DNA of 64,000 nt from Pedobacter gandavensis (GCF_014172405.1 NZ_WNXC01000002.1:124001-188000); one strand, 5' to 3'; counted from the first letter of the stretch, positions 45,239 to 53,688 are shown. Numbers and translations: made by a program. The notes: generated by a model from the sequence alone, not told the origin.

Positions 45239-45703
45239 TTAATACTGATCAAGAACTGATATTGATTCTAGCCGTTTTGATTTATTAAACCATTTTTTGA
45301 ACCAAACTGGTGCTTGCATATTCTTAAAACAGTAGAATAATCTTAATTTATCACCACTACAACCAGTCATCATTTCGTCTACGACCCTAACTGCTTCTAG
45401 TTCTTTTAACATGTTTAGTAAATCATCTTTATGGTAGTAATCCTGACCATAACTGCATTTGATGAAATAATCAATTGCCGCCTCCCGCTTAATGCAAGCA
45501 CTCTCCTTTACATAAGAACTACTAACAATCCACATAAAATCTGAGAGAATTTTAACAGGTGCCACACCCGTTAAGGCACATAACATCCTAAAATTTGCAG
45601 GTATTGATAGATTTGTATTGATAACTTTCGTAGAATACCGTTCAGGAGCGTCTACATATTTATCAATTAGTTTAAAAACTCTATGATTGTGATTCTTTTT
45701 CAT
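45239..45703 (-). CDS. hypothetical protein upstream of sigma-like gene
   Basis: This is a 154-aa soluble helical protein, starting MKKNHNHRVFKLIDKYVDAPERY. Features include FRMLCALTGVAPVKILSDFM and a Cys-containing C-terminal region. It is directly followed by the sigma-like gene, so they are co-transcribed. I do not recognise the family. A regulatory partner of the sigma-like protein is one option. Confidence 0.55.
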   Translation of the reverse strand: MKKNHNHRVFKLIDKYVDAPERYSTKVINTNLSIPANFRMLCALTGVAPVKILSDFMWIVSSSYVKESACIKREAAIDYFIKCSYGQDYYHKDDLLNMLKELEAVRVVDEMMTGCSGDKLRLFYCFKNMQAPVWFKKWFNKSKRLESISVLDQY

Positions 45704-45717
45704 GACTTAGTTTTAAT

Positions 45718-45909
45718 ATGAAAAGTCAGCTGCCCGTTGTATATAGCCTGTTTTCTATGACTAGGAAATACCCGTTTTTTAGCTATGACCCTCTCTTTAA
45801 TAATGTTCTGAAAAATGACTATAGACTTCAATTGCCTATTAATGAGAAGGGATTATTGGCTTATAATGATATTCGGCACGGAAAGGTATTTACACTCAGT
45901 CATTGGTAA
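45718..45909 (+). CDS. possible small protein, 63 aa
   Basis: The frame starts 14 bp from the divergent gene at 45703 (MKSQLPVVYSLFSMTRKYPFF...). Aromatic residues are common and no membrane segment is clear. There is no family likeness, so I give it low confidence. Confidence 0.35.
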   Translation: MKSQLPVVYSLFSMTRKYPFFSYDPLFNNVLKNDYRLQLPINEKGLLAYNDIRHGKVFTLSHW

Positions 45910-45945
45910 GTTAATTTCGGTATATAATGAGGTTGTTAAAAAAGA

Positions 45946-45996
45946 CAAAGCAAGGCGACACTAGCTACCCCTAACGATGTAAGGTCGCCCGCTTTG
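45946..45996. repeat. hairpin with 12-bp split stem
   Basis: CAAAGC (45946-45951) and GGCGAC (45954-45959) pair with GTCGCC (45984-45989) and GCTTTG (45991-45996). They form a stem of 6+6 bp with a small internal loop and a 24-base loop. Confidence 0.65.
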
Positions 45997-46153
45997 AAAG
46001 ACTGAATATTAGATTGGGTTTTTGGGTTTTAAAGAAAATAACTTATCGAATGGACTTATGCCAGGGAAAATTTCTAAACACACTAATCTGCTATTCACTT
46101 TCATAGAATGAACAGTAAAATAAATAAACTGTGTTTTTTTTTGTATTTCCATA

Positions 46154-46342
46154 GCTCGTATTGCTTACGAGCCTCATATTTGAAATAAGGAGGGGCGCTC
46201 CGTATTGCATTATCCCACCGGGTCTGACGCCTTCGAACTCTGCATAAACGATAGCGCCCACATCCTTAATGGCGCTAAGTTAGCACAATTAAGCAATGCA
46301 GGCATAATCTATCGTTCTCACGTTCGATTTTTATTGTCAGAC
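46154..46342. repeat. nested and alternative inverted repeats (structured RNA candidate)
   Basis: A simple hairpin GCTCGTA/TACGAGC lies at 46154-46172. Next, GTCTGAC (46222-46228) pairs with GTCAGAC (46336-46342), enclosing AACGATAG (46247-46254) with CTATCGTT (46309-46316), which encloses TAGCGCC (46252-46258) with GGCGCTA (46271-46277). AGCGCCC (46253-46259) can instead pair with GGGCGCT at 46193-46199. Competing folds suggest a switch-like or processed RNA, or a DNA site. Confidence 0.7.
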
Positions 46343-46570
46343 GAGTGGAAGTGAGACTCTTTAAATTACACCATTAGAACATCAAGTGTTCAACTACTAA
46401 TTTTTAAATATAAACTCTATAATATTCGCATTTTCAAACTTTTAACATTATCAAATATAATGTATTTCCAATCAAAAAATTTATTATTAATAAGTTTTTA
46501 TTTACGATTAATACTTATACCAAAAGCTTCTACAAAGAAATATTGATCTTAGATATGTAAAAACAGCGAA

Positions 46571-46906
46571 ATGGCTAATTGGGAAAATATGTTAGAGGAT
46601 GATGAAAGCAATTTTGTAGACCCAAAATTTGAGGATATCCAGTCTTTATTTTTGACAGGGAAAATTAAAAAAATGTACCAACTTGTTAAGAGAAGTCCAA
46701 CAAAGATTGCAGAACTCTTAGGTATAAATTATGATTCATATCACACAAAACTAGTAAGCCCGGAAAAATTCACGACCTTACATATAAATACAATGGCCTA
46801 CGTTTTCAAGATTGACCCTAATATTATTTATGATATAATTCAAAAGGAAACATTAGAGAAGGTTTTGCTTAAGGTAAAAAGTTATGAGACAAAGATGAAA
46901 AAATAA
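46571..46906 (+). CDS. small putative DNA-binding protein, 111 aa
   Basis: The protein is helical and acidic at the N-terminus (MANWENMLEDDESNFVDP). A central stretch, KRSPTKIAELLGINYDSYHTKLVSPEKFTTLHINTMAYVFKIDPNIIYDII, resembles a helix-turn-helix of the XRE kind. It may regulate ICE genes. It lies directly downstream of the structured noncoding region at 45.9-46.5 kb. Confidence 0.55.
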   Translation: MANWENMLEDDESNFVDPKFEDIQSLFLTGKIKKMYQLVKRSPTKIAELLGINYDSYHTKLVSPEKFTTLHINTMAYVFKIDPNIIYDIIQKETLEKVLLKVKSYETKMKK

Positions 46907-46943
46907 GAATTTCATCTAAAGTTAGTAAGTCTCCATTTTTCGG

Positions 46944-47339
46944 CTATTGCAAAAGTTTGTGTTCTAAGACTTTTATATCTACAATTTCTCTCCCATTTGG
47001 ATTTTCGGAACTTCTGCCTACCCGTATTACACGACCTTCAACAACAATATTCTTATTACTTATTTTTCCATAAAGCCTAACGTTGCTGCTATCATTATTG
47101 AATTTTACACTATCTGTTACGATTGTGCTGTCTTGTTCTATTTTTTCTAACTTTTTCGATTTAGAAGAACCGATTGGAGCTTTGTTCTCTGAAATAGACT
47201 CGGCTACGTTAGTTCTCCATAAGGTGTTTGGTGGCGTTGGCAATCTTAAATTCTCTACTGGTATTTTCTCTTGTTGGCATGAAGAAACCAAGATTACTGC
47301 GCCCAACATAAAAAGCAATGCTCGTTTGATTCTTCCCAT
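46944..47339 (-). CDS. predicted lipoprotein, 131 aa
   Basis: It has a signal sequence with a lipobox (LGAVILVSSCQQEK). The mature protein is polar and Ser/Asn-rich, with a beta-rich C-terminus (VRLYGKISNKNIVVEGRVIRVGRSSENPNGREIVDIKVL). It is the last of three minus-strand genes with close spacing (3 bp from the 49-aa gene). Surface exclusion or envelope roles are guesses. Confidence 0.62.
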   Translation of the reverse strand: MGRIKRALLFMLGAVILVSSCQQEKIPVENLRLPTPPNTLWRTNVAESISENKAPIGSSKSKKLEKIEQDSTIVTDSVKFNNDSSNVRLYGKISNKNIVVEGRVIRVGRSSENPNGREIVDIKVLEHKLLQ

Positions 47340-47342
47340 ATT

Positions 47343-47492
47343 TCACTTCCTATTTTCTTGCTGTAGCTGATCCGCTTCCTTCTGCATCCTTATGACTTGT
47401 CGTATGCAAACGTAAGATCTCATTATAGCGAAAGATTTCTTCTCTGACCTTACTTTCTCCTCTTCTATTATCACTTTTTCATTTTTATCCAT
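47343..47492 (-). CDS. small coiled-coil protein, 49 aa
   Basis: The frame starts MDKNEKVIIEEEKVRSEKKS and ends in IRMQKEADQLQQENRK. It is highly charged and probably helical. It is 6 bp from the repeat-protein gene upstream and 3 bp from the lipoprotein gene downstream, so it is likely a real member of this operon despite its size. Confidence 0.5.
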   Translation of the reverse strand: MDKNEKVIIEEEKVRSEKKSFAIMRSYVCIRQVIRMQKEADQLQQENRK

Positions 47493-47498
47493 AATTTA

Positions 47499-48284
47499 CT
47501 AATCAAGATTTATATACAATAAGAAATGATTCTTTGAGTTGACCACCCTGTTTTTAAACCGCTTTTTGTTATCCTCCGTATCGTTAATGGTCGGTATTCT
47601 CATTCCCGTAAAGTATATAGAAATATCGTCCATCAGTCTATCTAAATCAATAATACTACCAGGGGAAGCAATAGAACTATTTATAGCCAGCAAACTGTTT
47701 AATTGTTCTTCATTTAAGAGCATGTCAAATAATTCATGAATTTTATCGCGAAATAAAAGATTATCTATCCTTCCATGATTAACCACTTTGACCGTATGCA
47801 AAACAGGGATTGAGGACGCCCCACCTTGCCCAGTGATAGAAGGTTGCTCGAAGATTAAAGACATATCTTCTACCTCAGTGACAGAAGGCTGTTCAAAGGC
47901 TGAAGGCTCATCATCCTCCCCAGTAACGGAAGTTTGTTCGAAATTGGAGAACACATCCTCTACCTCAGTGACAGAAGACAAAACAAGGATTGAGGTCACC
48001 TCATCTTCCCCAGTTGAAGATACTTTTACAATTAATGGTTCCTCCTGAGTAGGAGGTAAATTAATGTTGTTGTTTAAAAAGGCATCATTTAGTTTCTGTT
48101 GAAATTCTTTTCTCTTTTTTTTACAGAGCTCATATACCGTGTAACCATCATGATGCAATTCAAGAATTGAGGATAACTCACCTTTTGCACTAGATTCCAG
48201 TTCTATTAATTGGCTAAGAGCTGCATTCGGAAGTTTTCTGTTTTCAAACATAATTTCCCAATCCGCATTATTAAACTTCAACAT
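47499..48284 (-). CDS. hypothetical protein with 15-aa tandem repeats
   Basis: This is a 261-aa protein. Residues about 1-80 are helical (ELHHDGYTVYELCKKKRKEFQQK). Residues 89-162 form about five imperfect 15-residue acidic repeats (SVTEVEDVFSNFEQ, SVTGEDDEPSAFEQ, SVTEVEDMSLIFEQ). The rest is a globular helical region (DNLLFRDKIHELFDMLLNEEQLNSLL...). It is the first gene of a three-gene operon. No family is recognised; the acidic repeats may be a linker or interaction surface. Confidence 0.6.
   Translation of the reverse strand: MLKFNNADWEIMFENRKLPNAALSQLIELESSAKGELSSILELHHDGYTVYELCKKKRKEFQQKLNDAFLNNNINLPPTQEEPLIVKVSSTGEDEVTSILVLSSVTEVEDVFSNFEQTSVTGEDDEPSAFEQPSVTEVEDMSLIFEQPSITGQGGASSIPVLHTVKVVNHGRIDNLLFRDKIHELFDMLLNEEQLNSLLAINSSIASPGSIIDLDRLMDDISIYFTGMRIPTINDTEDNKKRFKNRVVNSKNHFLLYINLD
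47799..48020. repeat. 45-bp tandem repeat inside a gene
   Basis: About five imperfect units of 45 bases encode the acidic 15-aa repeats of the 261-aa protein. Near-identical stretches such as CTACCTCAGTGACAGAAG recur. Slipped-strand length variation is possible. Confidence 0.6.
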
Positions 48285-48495
48285 AACGCCTAATTATTAA
48301 GACAACAAACTCATTAACAGATTATTTGCACAATATAAAGGTTTATGCAAATAGTCTATTAAAATACCTTACTCCTTTTAATATGGAATAGGTGTTTGCC
48401 ATTTTAGGTTCGTTTTGTGAAACTATCTAAAGTATGGTCGATTTAAAATTGTTGTTTTACATACAATTTTTAATCCCTCGCGGTTCTTCACGATT
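48285..48495. other. intergenic region between repeat protein and TetR gene
   Basis: I see no coding frame here. It probably holds the promoter of the operon at 48284 and the 3' end of the TetR transcript. Confidence 0.4.
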
Positions 48496-49140
48496 TCAAA
48501 AATCAGCTTTCTGTTTTTTAGCTTCTAAGTATGCCCCTTGGATTATACTCGCAATTGCCGTTTTTATCCTGTTTTCTCCTTCCGGGGTATTTAGGTCAAT
48601 GCCACAAACACGACTTTTTTTATTCAGGATCATAAAATAAATACCGGATACAATTATTGCAATTCTTGCAGGGAGATCAATCTTAGTCCCCTGAAAAAAG
48701 GGCTCAGCAAGATCAAGAAATATACTGCCGATTTTCTCCCTTTCCTCATGCACCGCTTCTATTGAGGGATAAGTACCATTGAGAAGACATAGTATGGCCT
48801 GTTGCATATCTACATCCGAGGAAAAGACATCAAAATGCTCAAACATTACCCCTTTCATGAAATTAGTACCATAATCTCCTTTAACTGATTTAAGCAGTTG
48901 GTCCATCTTATTGTCAAAGCCTATATAATAATCCTTTTGCCGAATATAAGATTCAACCAAATTATCAATAGAACCGAAATAATCGTAGACGGTTTTCCTA
49001 TCAACTCCCGCCACCTCTTCAATTTTTTTAAGCTTCAATCCAGCATAACCATCCATTTTTATTATGTGTCCAACCGCATCAATCAATTTGACTTTGGTAC
49101 GCTCCTTATTACGGATTGCACCATCATATTTCCTGGTCAT
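48496..49140 (-). CDS. TetR-family transcriptional regulator
   Basis: The N-terminal DNA-binding domain is clear: IRNKERTKVKLIDAVGHIIKMDGYAGLKLKKIEEVAGVDRKTVYDYFGSIDNLVESYI. The C-terminal ligand domain is helical. The ATG at 49140 (MTRKYDGAIRNK) is chosen over 49194, which adds an unlike stretch. It is about 214 aa, normal for TetR. It follows the coupling-protein gene by 89 bp on the same strand, so it may control mobilisation. Confidence 0.82.
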   Translation of the reverse strand: MTRKYDGAIRNKERTKVKLIDAVGHIIKMDGYAGLKLKKIEEVAGVDRKTVYDYFGSIDNLVESYIRQKDYYIGFDNKMDQLLKSVKGDYGTNFMKGVMFEHFDVFSSDVDMQQAILCLLNGTYPSIEAVHEEREKIGSIFLDLAEPFFQGTKIDLPARIAIIVSGIYFMILNKKSRVCGIDLNTPEGENRIKTAIASIIQGAYLEAKKQKADF

Positions 49141-49229
49141 AAAGCTATATGTCTCTTGTTTTTTGAATTTCAATATTTTAAAGTACAAAATCAAATAATA
49201 CTTAGGCTATGGTTAACTTATTTTACTCG

Positions 49230-51266
49230 TCACCGTGAAATTCCCTTTTCCGCCTCTTCTTCCTCGATTTGATCATCATCGGGTATAGGCGGTGGTGGTA
49301 CATCATCTTGTTGTTGTCTGGCTGCAATTTTTTCAAGCTCTGATTCAAACAATAGTTGAATATCCAGCTTAATAGCCATGTAATTTTCAATTATGTCTCC
49401 ATAACTTACATTTTTATTTACAGGTATAGGTTTGTAGTTATTTTCTTCTTCTGCAATGGCTTTATGGTCATTTTGAATTTCACAATGAAACATTTTGAGT
49501 TTAATTTTTTGATCTGGATTGTCTGCTACAATCCCCACAAATTCACCAGATGAGAGTGTGGCAATTTTAGAAGCAGGTATCGCAAAATCCATCTGAGTAG
49601 ATTTAGAAATAGAAATCTCCGCACTATTAATGCTTCTGCTTTGTTTATCCTGCATGATCTTTCCAAAATTTTCGCTTAATTTTTTTGCAGTACCACCTGT
49701 AACCTGTCCACTTATGACATTTCCAACTACACCTACAATTACATCCGCTTCTTCACCTCCATAATCCTTAGTTAACTGCTCATAATTTTGGACGGCAAGT
49801 GTACAGCACACCAAATTCGATCTGCAAGTGGCAAGCAACTTGTCTATACCCGATGCTCCCCCGATATATATGCTAGGAAACTCATCGAAAATTAAACTAC
49901 TCTTCAATTGTCCTTTACGGTTTACTAGCTTAATCATCTTACTTACATACAATGACAGTACTGCACCGTAGATCTGTTGTTTCTGGGGATTATTACCCAT
50001 ACAAACGATCTTGGGAGCATCTGGATTATTGACATCCAACGTAAAATCATTGCCACTCAACACATAATACAATTGAGGAGAAGCCAATCTTGCTAACCCA
50101 ATCTTTGCACTGGCAATCTGCCCCTCCAGCTGTGCCATTGCTTTGTTTTGATAGGCTGAAATGAAAGGATTGATTAGTGCTTTGATTTCATCTTCTTCCT
50201 GTAATACAGCAAATAGTTTATCATAGTCTGCCTGTATTAGCTCAATGCAATGTGGTAATGTACAATACCTTCCATTTTGATACTTACGCAAATACCAAAT
50301 AACTGCGGTTAAAAAATTGATTGGGGACTCGACGAAAAAATCTCCAGTTTTTTTAATCCATTCTTTATTTAGCCCAAGCATAATTGTCCGACTTGCTTCT
50401 GTGGCATCTGTAATGTCATCCATGCTTTGCGGATCGAGAGGGTTGCATCTATGAAGAGGCTTGTCGAAATCAATTACCCAGAGTTTCGGTTTCACTTTAT
50501 AGTTGCCCTGGTATTGCAACAATTTATTATAGGCGATCTTACTCAAATCGTCAAATTTGAAGTCGTAAATAAACATTGAAAAGCCCTTTTTTATATGTTG
50601 TTCGATTATGTGGCGTATCACGAAATATGTTTTTCCTGATCCGGGGGTGCCTGATACTAGCACTCCCCGGAACGGATTAATGATTGAGATATGAGATTTC
50701 CGGATTTTACCTTTTAGATTGTAAGTAGCAGGTAGGTTGATTGAGTATTCATTTTCAAGTAACCTCTCTTCTTGCGGAAATGATTCATTGTCTGTATTAA
50801 ACACGTCTTTGTTGAATGTGTCTTTAATTAATCTTGACAATAAGCCACCTCCAGATAGGGTGAGCATATAGCCTACTGAAGTTAGGCTGATGTATAAAAC
50901 AGCTATTAGAACTAAATTTAGCGGCAAGAGTAAACATAACACACTAATAAAATATAAAATCAATCCACTAAGTATGTATGCGACAATGGACATCTTTTGT
51001 ATTTTTTCATCCTTTTTCCCCTTAACACCTAAAAGGGAAATAGTTAAAAATAGTAAGGCGGCCAATTTGGGTGTTAGTAAATTATCAAACAAGCCTGTTT
51101 TAGCAATATTTACAATAATTCGATCAGTAATTTCGGCAGTGCATCCCCATTGTTTAAATGCCGCATAACAACATATATAGAAATGAATGCTTAAAATAAA
51201 AATGCTAATGAGCCTCGTAAATTCTACGATCTTTCGTAGGCTCTGTGTATCTTCACCTGTATTCAT
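49230..51266 (-). CDS. VirD4-type coupling protein (T4CP)
   Basis: This links the relaxase-DNA complex to the secretion channel. It has N-terminal membrane segments (FILSIHFYICCYAAF; YFISVLCLLLPLNLVLIAVLYISL). The Walker A is GTPGSGKT at residues 206-213. Walker B is SLIFDEFPSI, and GNVISGQVTGGTAKKLSENFGKI is typical of the Bacteroidota TraG/VirD4 class. It is 678 aa. It sits 10 bp after the relaxase gene in a mobilisation operon separate from the tra genes. Confidence 0.92.
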   Translation of the reverse strand: MNTGEDTQSLRKIVEFTRLISIFILSIHFYICCYAAFKQWGCTAEITDRIIVNIAKTGLFDNLLTPKLAALLFLTISLLGVKGKKDEKIQKMSIVAYILSGLILYFISVLCLLLPLNLVLIAVLYISLTSVGYMLTLSGGGLLSRLIKDTFNKDVFNTDNESFPQEERLLENEYSINLPATYNLKGKIRKSHISIINPFRGVLVSGTPGSGKTYFVIRHIIEQHIKKGFSMFIYDFKFDDLSKIAYNKLLQYQGNYKVKPKLWVIDFDKPLHRCNPLDPQSMDDITDATEASRTIMLGLNKEWIKKTGDFFVESPINFLTAVIWYLRKYQNGRYCTLPHCIELIQADYDKLFAVLQEEDEIKALINPFISAYQNKAMAQLEGQIASAKIGLARLASPQLYYVLSGNDFTLDVNNPDAPKIVCMGNNPQKQQIYGAVLSLYVSKMIKLVNRKGQLKSSLIFDEFPSIYIGGASGIDKLLATCRSNLVCCTLAVQNYEQLTKDYGGEEADVIVGVVGNVISGQVTGGTAKKLSENFGKIMQDKQSRSINSAEISISKSTQMDFAIPASKIATLSSGEFVGIVADNPDQKIKLKMFHCEIQNDHKAIAEEENNYKPIPVNKNVSYGDIIENYMAIKLDIQLLFESELEKIAARQQQDDVPPPPIPDDDQIEEEEAEKGISR

Positions 51267-51276
51267 AAGCCGTATT

Positions 51277-52533
51277 TTATAAGGTTAATACTCTTTTTTT
51301 CTTCCGTTTCTTGCGTTTAATACTTGGAGCATAATCAGGTTCAGACTTGCCTGAAGAGTCTTTGAGAAAATTAGTTGAGGCTGGTTTCTGTAAATAATTC
51401 TTTTTTAGTTTGTCTGTAGGTGCCTTTACATATGTTTTTTGTTGGATTACAGGCTTCAGAAACGATCTTAATCTATCTTCGGAGCTAATCCGCTCCATCA
51501 TTGCATTAGCACTATAAAGCTTCCCTAAGTCGCTTCCATTGAAAACAGCTTTACTCTGATGATCTACGAATGTTGCACCATAAATACGACCTTGATCATT
51601 TTGCCGTAAGACCAGGTTTATTCCCTCTTTTTTAAGTTCAGCTAATAAAGTAACCTTTGAAATGCGCTCATACTTTGTGAATACCTTATTGATCCGTTGG
51701 ATTAAATTCTGTTTATATGGTTTGCGCCTTTCCTTGTTCTTTTCAAATTTGGTTTCCAGGTGGCGAAAAGTAGGTTTACTATAAAATGAGCTGGATTTAA
51801 TAGGAATACCTATTTTGTCGCCATTGCTTCCAATCAGGGAGTAAATCAGTCCTTTGTTTTTGAACATTTCAGTATCCTCTTTGCCTCGATCACCAACAAC
51901 ATTAAACTGCTTAAGTACTGCATTTAGCTCTGCAAGTGAGCTGAACTTATAATCATTCACTACTCCAGCCAAAACGTTACTTATTTGGCGTTTAGTTGAT
52001 GATCTTCCGTATTTGGCTTTTTCTAAATCAGCAGGCTTAATACCTGACTCTTGTTTATACTGCTTGCTCTCCGCTATAACTAGATTAAAATCTTTTTCAA
52101 TCGATTTTCTAGCAGGTTCTGATAAATCTACCCCGATATTATGGGTCTTGATTACTTCTCCATCTCTTTGAATACTTGTTGTAGCTATATGAAAGTGTTG
52201 ATGTCCAGCATCATTATGTCTGTAAACCAAAAAGGGCTGATCCCCAAATCCGATGCGCTCCATATAAGCTATTGCAATTTCCTGCATCTTGGCATTAGTG
52301 ATTTTTTCAGACGTATCAAAATTTAGGGATATGTGTAAAGCATTTGTTAGGACGCTGGGTCTTAAATCAGTTAAATGATGAAACCGATCTACCTTGTTTT
52401 GAAACGTCATATTCCCAATTTCGCCTACAAAGCCACTCGCTAGTATTAGTTTGGCTTCCCCCTCAGCAACTTTGTTTTCATTATAATGCAGTATGCCTCT
52501 TATACCTGTGCCTATTTCTATTTTTGCAACCAT
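51277..52533 (-). CDS. relaxase (MobA/VirD2-like)
   Basis: This is the DNA-nicking enzyme of mobilisation. The N-terminal nuclease domain shows NALHISLNFDTSEKITNAKMQEIAIAYMERIGFGDQPFLVYRHNDAGHQHFHIATT, with the His cluster H111-x-H113-x-H115 that binds metal. The catalytic Tyr is probably in the first 40 residues (LHYNEN). The C-terminus is basic (PSIKRKKRKKKRVLTL). It is 418 aa, typical of the MOB relaxases of Bacteroidota. It overlaps the MobC-like gene by 16 bp. Confidence 0.92.
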   Translation of the reverse strand: MVAKIEIGTGIRGILHYNENKVAEGEAKLILASGFVGEIGNMTFQNKVDRFHHLTDLRPSVLTNALHISLNFDTSEKITNAKMQEIAIAYMERIGFGDQPFLVYRHNDAGHQHFHIATTSIQRDGEVIKTHNIGVDLSEPARKSIEKDFNLVIAESKQYKQESGIKPADLEKAKYGRSSTKRQISNVLAGVVNDYKFSSLAELNAVLKQFNVVGDRGKEDTEMFKNKGLIYSLIGSNGDKIGIPIKSSSFYSKPTFRHLETKFEKNKERRKPYKQNLIQRINKVFTKYERISKVTLLAELKKEGINLVLRQNDQGRIYGATFVDHQSKAVFNGSDLGKLYSANAMMERISSEDRLRSFLKPVIQQKTYVKAPTDKLKKNYLQKPASTNFLKDSSGKSEPDYAPSIKRKKRKKKRVLTL

Positions 52534-52925
52534 TTTTCCGCGAGTTTTGATAGTATCACCATAAGCCGATCTATTTTTGGTTCAATGGTTTTATAAGTTT
52601 CAGCGGTTTTAATGGAGTGAAATGACCTTTCAGTTTCGGTTGTGCTTACATGAAAACGGTGAGTCTGCTGATTGATGTTCACACCGATGCTTTTAATCTC
52701 TTTGCGAATCAGGGCTAATTCTTCCATTGGGCCATTCATGGATATGTCCTTATGGAGTAGCTTGACAGGTTTGTTGTCAAGCATTTTCCTAATGATCACA
52801 CCTAAACTCCTACTATTACTTTTTATACGTAGTTTTTCAAGTTTTGAATATTGATCTTCGTTCAACCTAACTATTATTGGCCGACTTAAAACACTATTTA
52901 TTTCCTTGGTATTTTTTCTTGACAT
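52518..52925 (-). CDS. MobC-like relaxosome protein
   Basis: The protein (about 135 aa) has an N-terminal ribbon-helix-helix-like domain (RPIVRLNEDQYSKLEKLRIKSNSRSLGVIIRKMLDNKPVKL), then MNGPMEELALIRKEIKSIGVNINQQTHRFH, the MobC signature that aids oriT recognition and nicking. The start at 52925 (MSRKNTKEIN) avoids the longer frame that runs into the hairpin at 52951. It overlaps the relaxase gene. Confidence 0.85.
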   Translation of the reverse strand: MSRKNTKEINSVLSRPIIVRLNEDQYSKLEKLRIKSNSRSLGVIIRKMLDNKPVKLLHKDISMNGPMEELALIRKEIKSIGVNINQQTHRFHVSTTETERSFHSIKTAETYKTIEPKIDRLMVILSKLAEKWLQK

Positions 52926-52950
52926 AATAGATACACCTAATTTTGACTTT

Positions 52951-53129
52951 AGGCACACGAGTTTCGAGTGTGCCTTTGTCCAGTAAGGACAGGAAAGAGT
53001 TTTCGTATACGAAAATACATCTTTGCTAAGTCCACGCGGACTTCAAAGCAGATCACCCGAAGGGGACTGTGACCTTCGGTATCGGTTAATAAATGGAATT
53101 GATTTTAAATGACCTGAAAAATTTCAGGT
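52951..53129. repeat. cluster of inverted repeats upstream of mob genes (candidate oriT)
   Basis: Five palindromes lie in 180 bp: AGGCACAC/GTGTGCCT (52951-52975), the perfect palindrome TTTTCGTATACGAAAA (53000-53015), AAGTCC/GGACTT (53028-53043), CCGAAGG/CCTTCGG (53057-53079) and ACCTGAA/TTCAGGT (53112-53129). The region is directly upstream of mobC and the relaxase, where an oriT is expected. Confidence 0.6.
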
Positions 53130-53303
53130 GAGAAAATTCTTGTGAATGTCTTCCAGAATTTCTTTGTCTTGAAATAATAGAGCTTCTCTAAGAAGTCGTT
53201 TAATCCTTGTCCGAGGTTCTGCTCTGGATCGTTTAGCTCTAGGCTGAAATGTTCCTAAGAAATCCCCAGTCTTAAATGGAGTTTTTTTACAGGAATTCCT
53301 CAT
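53124..53303 (-). CDS. small basic protein, 59 aa
   Basis: The frame runs MRNSCKKTPFKTGDFLGTFQ, then PRAKRSRAEPRTRIKRLLRE, ending DIHKNFLT. Its ATG overlaps the stop of the excisionase-like gene as ATGA (53300-53303), a strong sign of translational coupling. The centre is very basic, suggesting DNA binding. It is too short for most gene callers. No family is recognised. Confidence 0.6.
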   Translation of the reverse strand: MRNSCKKTPFKTGDFLGTFQPRAKRSRAEPRTRIKRLLREALLFQDKEILEDIHKNFLT

Positions 53304-53572
53304 GATGATGCTCCTTCCAATAATTGGACTATTTCATCATGCTTGTAATAAAGTAGCCCTCCAATTTTAGAAAAATGTAATGTTCCATTTCGTCTAAGAG
53401 TGGCTAATGTTCCAGCTGAGATGTTTAAGATAGCGCGAACTTCATAGCTTTTAAGCCACTCCTTCTGCTCTTCTTTTTTATTCAGTTTATAGCTAGGTCT
53501 TTTTAATTCTGCAAAAAGTTCAATTTTAAACTTTTCCAGATCGTCTTTTGTGATTAAATCGAATGCTGCCAT
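53300..53572 (-). CDS. excisionase-like helix-turn-helix protein
   Basis: This 90-aa protein has the MerR-like winged-helix domain of the helix_turn_helix_17 group: KSYEVRAILNISAGTLATLRRNGTLHFSKIGGLLYYKHDEIVQLLEG. Such proteins act as excisionases or regulators in Bacteroidota elements. It is upstream of the mob genes, far from the integrase, so a regulatory role is as likely as excision. Confidence 0.85.
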   Translation of the reverse strand: MAAFDLITKDDLEKFKIELFAELKRPSYKLNKKEEQKEWLKSYEVRAILNISAGTLATLRRNGTLHFSKIGGLLYYKHDEIVQLLEGASS

Positions 53573-53688
53573 ATCATTTATTATTATGTTACGGCAGCAA
53601 AATTTGAAAAACTATGATTCTTAAATTGGTGACTAGTTAGGTAGTACCCAAGAATAATTCAAAAAACCATATGGTAATCGATATTTCA

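Larger units (their letters stand above)
45910..46570. other. 661-bp noncoding, structured region
   Basis: This long gap holds the two structured blocks listed separately and AT-rich flanks. There is no plausible coding frame. It lies upstream of the 111-aa plus-strand gene. Confidence 0.6.

Noticed and set aside
47799..48020. Possible CRISPR array
   Set aside because: Units of 45 bp are contiguous with no unique spacers and are in frame, so it is a protein repeat.
47788..48048. Plus-strand frame rich in Ser, Thr and Val
   Set aside because: It is the antisense of the tandem repeat and simply inherits its periodicity.
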